Below, one piece after another: positions 20,062 to 27,381 of a stretch of DNA of 27,381 bases; the first letter of the stretch is position 1, and each line of letters opens with the position of its first letter. Below the pieces are notes generated by a model. It had not been told where the DNA came from. It made no database searches and saw only the letters and a program-made list of their open reading frames with translations. Source of the stretch: Branchiostoma floridae (lineage: Eukaryota; Chordata; Leptocardii; Amphioxiformes; Branchiostomatidae); NCBI RefSeq assembly GCF_000003815.2, contig NC_049982.1:21650213-21677593 (forward strand), given 5' to 3'. A program made the position numbers and the translations under genes.

Positions 20062-20435
20062 GCGTTGTCCTGGCACCAGTACTGCTGTTAACTTCTTTGA
20101 CCCTAGGATGAAAGGACACGGTCCTACCACAGCAACGACTGCCTAACGCCGTCCTTAGTTGTACAGTTATTTCTGTTAACGCTATGTGTATGGGGTGATA
20201 GGGGCTAAGATTCTGAAAAGCAAGTGGATAGACCACCCTCTTACATGAACACAATTGGTACTACCAATCCAAAATTGTTGACAGCTATAGATCTGTGACA
20301 GTTGGTTTTCACCGTAATGTTTGAGTTGTGATCATGTTAGAGGGTGGTCTATCCACTTGCTTTCAAGAATCTTAGCCCCTATCGTACTATGATGCCTTTG
20401 ACAATGATGGCCTAAAACGGGGTTGATTAATTGGT
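20062..20435 (-). repeat. block B, inverted copy of 4456-4641 with nested element
   Basis: The segments 20062-20196 and 20384-20426 match the reverse complement of block A in order. Between them sits a 187-bp element (20197-20383). The block separates the candidate minus-strand exon at 20009 from the candidate plus-strand exon at 20571, much as block A separates the zinc-finger gene from the exon at 4709. Confidence 0.8.
20197..20383. mobile_element. 187-bp MITE nested in block B
   Basis: The ends are long inverted repeats of about 46 bp: GATAGGGGCTAAGATTCT, then aagcaagtggatagaccacc at the left, and the inverse ending AGAATCTTAGCCCCTATC at the right. It interrupts the homology between block B and block A, so it is a separate insertion. 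No coding capacity. Confidence 0.85.
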
Positions 20436-20570
20436 ACATCCAATCATGTCAATGCAGGCTTTCGCTGTCCTGCAATTATATGCATCCACGCTAGAGGAGG
20501 CTGTTACACGTTGCTATCAGTGCAGTGAAGGTATGTAATGAGATGTGTGCCCACCTGTTAACTGTTAACC

Positions 20571-20786
20571 ATGGATGTGCGTTACTGGAATGGAGTGGTA
20601 CTGGTCGGGTGCATCCTACTCACGTACTCAGCTGTACAGGTCACCCCTCACCGTGTTGGCCACGTGACTGGATACCTTCAGATAGAAGAAAACAGGAGGA
20701 TTAGTTTGTCACTGCGCATGCGTAAGATGACCAAGATGGGGTTTCAAAAGTGGGTACCTCACAGAAACTGCGGCAGAGCGATTTGA
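20571..20786 (+). CDS. possible first exon of a secreted or membrane protein
   Basis: ATG at 20571 has an excellent Kozak context (aaccATGG). It starts MDVRYWNGVVLVGCILLTYS, with a hydrophobic core and a plausible signal-peptidase site after SAVQ. The frame runs 71 residues to TGA, but CATGC|gtaaga (after 20720) is a good donor and the residues beyond it look non-coding. Weaker donors are CAG|gtcacc and CAC|gtgact. No matching downstream exon was identified. An AAG|gtatgt donor-like site lies about 40 nt upstream of the ATG. The family is not recognised. Confidence 0.3.
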   Translation: MDVRYWNGVVLVGCILLTYSAVQVTPHRVGHVTGYLQIEENRRISLSLRMRKMTKMGFQKWVPHRNCGRAI

Positions 20787-20789
20787 CAG

Positions 20790-22855
20790 CTTAACGAATT
20801 TTATCTTTAAAAATCGAGTAGAAACATTTTCTGAATCTCTGAAAATCTTTACGCTTTGTGCGTTTTGTTGTCTTTTAGCCATACTTGTGCGTTTTGCATG
20901 ATATTCCCACTAAAGTCAAAGGTAGCACATAGGACGCAGTGACGCCACCATCGTGCCATAGCGTCAGTGACACACCCGCACATTGCCTGACTTCGCTGGT
21001 GTGAATCACGAGTTAGCTAGGGATATATATACTCTAAGTATTAGGATAGTTTCACCCAATTGTATAAGTGTCAACCCGTTCTCATGGGGCTAAACATGGC
21101 GAATGGTTGGCATCTGTATTGCAACATCCTTTCATGTAACGCTAGCTTTATGGTAAAAAAAATAGTTCATGGTCACAAAACTAGATCATTACTTTACAGG
21201 TCCAAAACGCGATACTATTTGGGTTTAGAATAAACAACGTACAGGCATAGGCGCGTCAAGAGCACACACACAAAGTTTCACAGTGTGTCTGTTAAGGCTT
21301 AAGTACAATTAAAAAGCTCTTTAAGAACAGGAAACCAACCCTTAGCGTTAAGGAGAATCCCGTCTACATTGTACCGACATATCAGATTATGTCCTTAAGG
21401 CGTATCTTAAGACTTAAGACCCCTTTCTGATTGAGAGTGCAGCACTTCAGTATCCCCCACACTACGGCAGGGATGTGTAAGTGATCCACAGCTGTAATGA
21501 CATGGACACAATGGACACGCACGCTTAAATAATACAGCAGTGGTGATTGGTTAGCACGGGGGATCTGTTTCCAAGCTGTTCTTTGTTACGACTTGAATTG
21601 AGAGTAGCAACCTAAAGCCATTAGAGCCTGTATAGTAATCATTATAGACATGCTTATGATAGAGGTAAAAAAAAAAAACTTGCATATTCCACAATTTTTA
21701 TAGGATAAGGATCTAGAGAAAGATTTAGAAAATCTTTTTCTGGGTACATCTTTATTGTACTTTTGGGGTAACCATTTTGGTGGAAAAAGACCGTGCTGAA
21801 GACTGCATCCTCAAATTAATGACTTGTAAAAAATGTGGGGACAAATGGAGGGCAAACGGAGGGCCGAATTTTTTTACGATACCTAGAAGAATTAGTTATC
21901 TAAATTTAGTACAGTATTTGCAGTCTCAATCAACACTTAAGAGGTTCTTAAGAATCGATCTCTCTAGCTTACCTTTGCTTTCAAATGTTTTGCTCTAAGT
22001 ACTGTCAACCGTGTTTGTACTAGTTTTTCTACCTTGTCAACTGTTTGAAATTACGAAGGCCGCACAAATATCGACGACCTTTCTCGTCTTTTATTATTCC
22101 ACAGAGGTTGACATGTTCTTTGTCTAATTCCTGTGTGACAGAGAGTCACGGATTTTTCCAAACTCAAATCAAGTTTTTACTTTCCACAAGTAAAATCCCA
22201 TCGAGGGATAGATATCGTCCTCTATTCATAAACATGTCACCAAGAAAAATAATGTATCTTCAACATGAACTATAGGGCAGAAATAGAACGTCACCTGAAT
22301 ATCAATTAGCGCCAGGGTTGATAATTACTTTGTCGGTTGCGAGTTGTGTCTGTTCGATTATACGGGTGAACAGACAGGAAAAGGTCGCTTTTATTTACCT
22401 TTCATGTATGCTGTTTAATCATGGAAGAACATTTGCTTACGAGTCAAAAATCAAACACATACTTCGTGTTTGTTCTTGTTGTTGTGATATTGTTAGCATT
22501 TCCAAACTACTCGACTTGACAGATATTTTGAAACATAAGCAAACTGCTGTGTCAGAAACAAACCTGTATGGGAATGCGGGATTTTAGCTGTAGGAATTAG
22601 TTTTTTTTTAATATGTAAAGAGTAAAGACGCACGATGTAAACATCTCAAAAACGTTAACTGTTTAAAAAATATAGATACTCATATACGCATTTTTTTGAA
22701 CGAAGGCTGTCTCACAATGTCCGATGCACATATATATTGTGTACTATACATCCACAGCTGTCCTAAGAACCCTCCACATACACAATGTGACATGTCGTGA
22801 ACCAGTTTTACAAAGTTTGTGACGGGTCGACTGACACACCGAGTCACGCGGGGCG
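20790..22855. other. no gene or repeat family recognised
   Basis: This is mixed AT-rich sequence. A TATATATA run lies at 21024-21032 and several ttaag-rich motifs at 21300-21425. The ORFs at 21777-21998, 22045-22275 and 22318-22587 have no domain, splice context or composition that supports coding. Confidence 0.4.
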
Positions 22856-22921
22856 ATGATTCACCTGTACAAACGGACCACTCAGTTCTCGGAACTGTCT
22901 GTGTTTGCAAAAGGCTTTAAA

Positions 22922-23131
22922 ATGTTGCTTGTATGGACGCTTCTACATACTAGTCTTAGTCAGCTCACAAATACAATAGATATGCATGTGCAAAACTCAA
23001 CCCAGGATAGCTGCTCTTACTGTTACTCTTGTACAAAATGGGAGGAGAATACGCCTTTCTGGTGTTGTACATGTTTCAACACGTGTACAGACAAACATGC
23101 ATCAGCCGATGTAACGTTGACATTAATCTGA
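22922..23131 (+). CDS. small cysteine-rich secreted-type protein, candidate
   Basis: From ATG 22922 this ORF encodes 69 residues. The N-terminus MLLVWTLLHTSLSQL resembles a signal peptide. The mature part has seven cysteines within 25 residues (31, 34, 37, 48, 49, 51, 55), in the order C-x2-C-x2-C-x10-CC-x-C-x3-C, and an NST glycosylation sequon at 25-27. An in-frame ATG at 22856 would add 22 residues and bury the signal peptide, so I prefer 22922. The odd cysteine count and the lack of splice or promoter evidence are cautions. It could be one exon of a larger protein, or chance. I do not recognise the family and assign no function. Confidence 0.3.
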   Translation: MLLVWTLLHTSLSQLTNTIDMHVQNSTQDSCSYCYSCTKWEENTPFWCCTCFNTCTDKHASADVTLTLI

Positions 23132-23338
23132 TAACACCATGCTATGGATATTGTCTTTTTCTTTTCGATTTAAATGTTGCATCCGCGCCGACTGTCTAAG
23201 TTTAACGTTTGCATTTAAAAGACAGAATGTGTTTCTGTACAATGTACGCACTTCGGAGACAATATCTACTCTCAAAACTTTCCAATTTTCAGTTAAGCTT
23301 TTCACAGTGTTATCATATGTCTGAATTCTGGGATTTTA

Positions 23339-23421
23339 GCACACACGCACACGTACACACATACTGCACGCACACGCACACACACGCGAACACGCAAACA
23401 CGCGCGCGCACGCACCCGCAA
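23339..23421. repeat. CA-rich simple repeat
   Basis: This is an interrupted (CA)n / (CG)n tract (cacacgcacacgtacacac, cacgcgcgcgcacgc). The ORF at 23209-23463 reads through it and is not a gene. Confidence 0.9.
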
Positions 23422-23429
23422 CAACCTGT

Positions 23430-25524
23430 AAGAAGCATCGATCGAATGACCAAAGAATTTTAAGCAGATAAATTTTGATACACAATGAAACTACTCTAAC
23501 ATTTTTTGTCTATTTGGTACTACTTTTAACCTCCTAAACCCCTTAAAATCTAACGTCTTTACCGTCCATATTGTTTTGTCTACAAACAACAACAACGAGA
23601 CCTTCAGCTAAAACAAGTTTGGAAATGCAAGTTTTGGAAACTTTTTTTTCCTTTTTGACATGTCTGAAGAACTATACACCGGGCGCACGACCACTTAAAA
23701 TTTTGGAATAAAACAATACTTACAACGAGATGTTGGAGAGACGTAGCAGAAATGTTATGGTTTAAAGTTATAGATGCAACAATGTTTCCTCACCTGTTCC
23801 TTGATACTATATATAGAGTCTGCTTCGCACAGCTACTGCTCAACCTTTCCGACCTAATTTTTCAAAAGCAGCTCGAGCTTTTGGCATCGGGTATTCTGTA
23901 CAAATACGGCTAACCAAAACAGAGCTGACCCTGTCCCATTAGAGCTCGCTTCTGACACCTTTTGTGCGCGCGACTTTCCATAGAACTGTGATACGTCCGA
24001 TTTGTTGCGCTGACTTCCCCTCCCCTTCTAATGTTACACCGACAATATTTTGGAAAGGATTAAGTGTACGGATTATTTACAGCAGAAATAAAGATCTTTT
24101 ATGCCATTCGTAGGTGGCGCATGGCCCGCGCGACCACACAGACAATGGGTTTTCATAGAAAATGGGGTCCCTTTTCCCCGTCCCTTTTTGTCCGCGCTGA
24201 AACCACATCGCACAAAAATGTGTCTGGCCTCTTTCTTCGGGTTGAAATTTCAACCCAATCAATCATTCAGTCTTCACATTTGACAATCTTGGGTGGCATA
24301 ACTGTCAAAAGTGGAGCACAATGTAGTCACCCTTCTCAAATTCGTCAGTCACCATTAGAAAGAGTCGCGTGCTCCCGCCATTGTTGAGCTTCGTGGCTAT
24401 CTTCCTTGCATCACTTCTTTCCTAGACAGTGACATAAGGACCTAGCTGTAAGACGTCTCTAAAACTCTCACATGCTGAGATCTGACATCTTATCCTGTCC
24501 ACCTGCCTCATGTTTATAAACCTAGAGTGGGACATATGAATTCTATTCTTTGATGTGTTGCCTACTGAGTATCGGGTGCTTTTGTTCGCCTGACCCCAAT
24601 TATCTTCCTACATAGCATTACTGTCTACGTCTTGACACTCTTTCTACATGCGTCAGGGAATTTAAAGGGATTTGTAAATGTTAGGTTTTTAAAATGACTG
24701 GGAGAAATCTATTCCTACGGAAGAGACCGCCTTAAGGTGCTACGGGTTCTCGTAAAAGGGGACGGCTCAGGTGTTGCTCTTAAGTTCCTCCGACAGGTGT
24801 AAAATATCGGGTGTCGTGTCTGTCTGGCGCCCAGGCGGCGAGTTTAGAGCAGACAATATAGACTTATAAAGGGTTACCTACGACTAAGAAATCATATCAA
24901 ATTATTCTCATTCTCATTCTCATGTACATACTTTACACTTGCAGTTCCAAGGAGCGCCGCCAGGGGGACTAAAATCTTCACTCGACCAAGCCTTTACGAC
25001 ATTACACATTCATAACGTCCGTTAAAATCTTCCGTTAAACAGTTTCTTTGCAACACAGTTCTAAATCTTCAAGTTCCCGATTGCCTAATTTTGAGACAAG
25101 CTGCAAACAACATAATGTCCTGAACAACATGAGGTAAATACCTGCAGTACTAGTCAACGTCAAACGTAATCCGGCCGTTTGCGCCTGGGAATGAAGCGTT
25201 GAAGCCTGTTAGACTAAAACCCTTGCCAAACGTCACATGTCGACCAGGCAAAACTTTACAAATACAACGTACTTAAACACACTGGTGGAACTGTCGGCGG
25301 TTCCACGACATTTGCGGTCAAAGAGTTTCTTTGAATGCCGGATCTACCGCGCCCCTTTTGCAAACATGAAAAACAATTTTTCATGTCGAGCAAATCTAAC
25401 CTCCTTGCCCGTAACGCTACCTTGTCACTTCAACTTGCCACCACCGAGATTTTAGAAGAAGTACAATAAGAAGTAACATTTGTCTGTAGCTGTATGTGTA
25501 CGCCAGACATGTGTATGCTGTCCC
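23430..25524. other. no gene recognised; minor motifs only
   Basis: The stretch holds a TATA-like ctatatatagag near 23808, an 18-bp perfect palindrome at 24239-24256 (GGGTTGAAATTTCAACCC) and an (ATTCTC)3 run near 24902-24920 that could be a LINE tail. ORFs at 24064-24387 and 25237-25455 lack support. Confidence 0.4.
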
Positions 25525-26269
25525 CAGAGGCGGCGGCACCATTTTTTAGTTGTGGGGGCGAAAATTTCTCATATCACTAAATCGAGGGCCGAAGGCCCGA
25601 GGCGTCGCGCCGGAGGCGTGACCCTTCTAGGGGGGTCCGGGGGCATGCACCCCCGGAAAAATTTCAAATCTAAACCCTCTGAAACGCTATTTCCTGTATT
25701 TTGAGGGGCAAATTTTGCTGCCAGACTAGGCTAACTTCAATGACATTTCTATCAAAAATACACATAGTTTTAGCTTTAGTTATTGAGGGCGACACCCCCA
25801 ACATATTTTCACCATCTCGAGCGGCGAAGGTACGAGCCGTTGCAAGGTAGGTTCTGGAAAATTTTTGAAATCTAGACCCTCTGAAACGCCATTTCCTGTA
25901 GTTTGAGGGACAAATTTNNNNNNNNNNNNNNNNNNNNNNNNNNNNNNNNNNNNNNNNNNNNNNNNNNNNNNNNNNNNNNNNNNNNNNNNNNNNNNNNNNN
26001 NNNNNNNNNNNNNNNNNAATCCTCACAAGGGAGGTCCTTTGAAATTTTGAAATCTGGGCCCTCTGAAAAGTCGTTTCCTGCATTTTTAGGGCCAAATTTT
26101 GCCAGTAGACTAGCGAGATTTGATGAAATTTCCATTAGTGAAAATATACACAAGGGTTTCAGCTTGATTTTGAGTGTTTCAGCTTATTTTATCGTGGGGG
26201 CGACGCCCCCACGACCTATTTTTTGTGGGGGCGGCCGCCCCCACTGCCCCCACGGTGCCGCCGCCACTG
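25525..26269. mobile_element. hAT-like non-autonomous element with internal repeats
   Basis: The ends are CAGAGGCGGCGGCACC and the inverse of CAGTGGCGGCGGCACC. They are flanked on both sides by CTGTCCC (25518-25524 and 26270-26276), a direct target duplication of 7 bp, possibly 8. CAG-starting ends and a 7-8 bp duplication fit the hAT superfamily. Inside, a unit of about 185-200 bp containing ccctctgaaa, tttcctg and agggncaaattt recurs three times (near 25674, 25877, 26060), with GC-rich gggggcgacgccccc palindromes. A 100-N gap lies inside. No transposase ORF is present. Confidence 0.8.
25918..26017. other. assembly gap, exactly 100 N
   Basis: A run of exactly 100 N is usually a placeholder of unknown true length. 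It falls between internal repeat units of the hAT-like element, where collapse is likely. Confidence 1.
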
Positions 26270-26276
26270 CTGTCCC

Positions 26277-27223
26277 ACAACAACAACGTGTATCTATACA
26301 AAAGAGCCACATAGTAACACATTTAGTGAATTGTAGCTAACTTTGAATCTTTTTATCTGACATGTCCACACGAAAAAGAAGCCAAACTGCACAAAGTAGC
26401 TACCGCATCATCTAGCTATTTTCCCAGAGTTGTCGGAGACCATCCAAACTCCCCAGAGAATGAAACAGTGACCACCCGGTATGTTAGAATGTCATCAGGA
26501 TGGTTCTGAATGGAGAAACAGACATGGGAAGTAGTTTCGTCCTGTACGGACTTGAAAACTTGTCATCACGATTGCTCGTTTTGATCCGCGCCCTAGATGT
26601 CAGTCAATCAGTAACACTACAACCTACAACCTACAACCGCCTATCTTTCCAGTGATTATCCATTCTAGATATCTTTATCAAGCACACGGGTCTTCGTTAA
26701 CGGTGACTGATGATTCTGACGTTAACCTTTGCACTCTTATACCGAGTACGCTCTTAATTGGAAGGTGTGAAAGAAGTCTTTTGTAGTAAGTTGAATGTTT
26801 AGAGTATACCTGCGTCACGCGACTGTGCATTTACAAGAACTGGCTCTTTTGAAAGCGAAGTCTAATTGAGGAAACTGGTTGAAAGAGCTCGGTGCGAGAA
26901 CAATGGTTTGGCGTTCAGAATGAATGTGCGCACTAGAATGTGGTCTTTAATCAGAGCCCAGGTTGTGTTGACGCATAACGTAAAGAGTTCGTTACCTCAT
27001 TTAGCAAATATGTCTACTCTTACAGTGTGTACACTGTCCATCGATGAATGAAAAACTTCAGCACAAGTGAACATCGTGCAATATTAGTTTTGGAGAGTAA
27101 CTAGGTAGTCTTAGTGTACATGCCAGTTTGATAAGTTGTTGTTATGTTTGATAAGTTGTTGTTCTGTTGTCAGATTAAGGGACGATTACGGCCGTCGCAC
27201 AACTTTCTTTTCTTTTGTGGTAG
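26277..27223. other. no gene recognised; short direct repeats
   Basis: Two small repeats are visible: (CTACAAC)3 near 26617-26638, and a duplicated tttgataagttgttgtt at 27128-27163. The ORF at 26866-27051 has no supporting context. Confidence 0.4.
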
Positions 27224-27381
27224 GATTTCCAGCGAGGGTATGGCAGAATCGATTGTCGACAAGTATTGTATTCAACCTTTTTCTATGGTTGATGAATTCA
27301 AGTTGTACGGCACATCTACGACCGCCCCAAGACTTGCTGTCGCGACCCTATACCAAGCTATCATACGACTACTGTGATCGG
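27224..27381 (+). CDS. possible exon at the right edge of the window
   Basis: A strong acceptor with a long pyrimidine tract (ctttcttttcttttgtggtag, AG at 27222-27223) precedes this stretch. One frame has ATG 27240 in fair context (gggtATGG), encodes MAESIVDKYCIQPFSMVDEF and on to a total of 45 residues, and stops at TGA 27375-27377. Another frame (FPARVWQNRLSTSIVF onward) stays open to the window end. Which frame is used, and whether the exon continues, cannot be judged here. The family is not recognised. Confidence 0.3.

Noticed and set aside
25670-26340. ORFs across the second gap
   Set aside because: They read through 100 N and the hAT-like element's internal repeats.
27224-27381. Family assignment for the FPARVW... 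frame at the edge
   Set aside because: A faint resemblance to acyltransferase-type N-termini was noticed, but the match is too short and the competing frame is equally open.
1-27381. tRNA, rRNA or prokaryote-type systems
   Set aside because: No cloverleaf, rRNA core or operon structure was recognised; a tRNAscan and Rfam search would be needed to exclude small RNAs formally.

Overview
The window looks like an animal nuclear genome, most likely a cephalochordate (Branchiostoma, amphioxus). The evidence is one clearly spliced C2H2 zinc-finger gene with GT-AG introns, a non-LTR retrotransposon reverse-transcriptase tail, many short foldback elements and satellites, runs of N, and no operon-like packing. 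The species call is an inference from repeat style, mainly the TA-flanked 'ttcgcggtgg' MITEs that I associate with amphioxus.

Left part (1-4.8 kb). The only gene I can support strongly is on the minus strand: a seven-finger C2H2 protein of 649 residues in three coding exons (3992-2400, 2081-1959, 1644-1411), with a 5' UTR that begins at a splice acceptor at 4024. A promoter-like stretch with a YY1-type motif lies at 4640-4720.

Middle (4.8-15 kb). This is mostly repeats: three same-orientation TA-flanked MITEs, several foldback elements, a GT microsatellite, a 146-bp tandem array (10985-11467) and a triplicated unit of about 600 bp (11637-13395). A small plus-strand gene may run through it (first exon at 4709, a 39-nt exon at 5608-5646, terminal exon at 9029-9141). 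Its splice signals and phases fit moderately well, but the first donor is uncertain. A minus-strand terminal exon with an in-frame TGA lies at 14932-15030.

Repeat-dense part (15-19.5 kb). A 51-bp minisatellite of about 21 units has been split by a foldback transposon of about 620 bp. A second copy of that transposon abuts an assembly gap and a 5'-truncated LINE. Each minisatellite unit carries a consensus-quality splice donor on the minus strand.

Right part (19.6-27.4 kb). Two minus-strand exons (20009-19833 and 19656-19599) join in frame and may be the start of a gene reading left. Next to them, a block at 20062-20435 is an inverted copy of the block at 4456-4641, carrying a nested MITE. 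A signal-peptide-like plus-strand exon (20571), a small cysteine-rich secreted-type ORF (22922), a hAT-like element with a target duplication (25525-26269) and a possible exon at the right edge (27224) follow. Apart from the zinc-finger gene, every coding call here needs transcript support.
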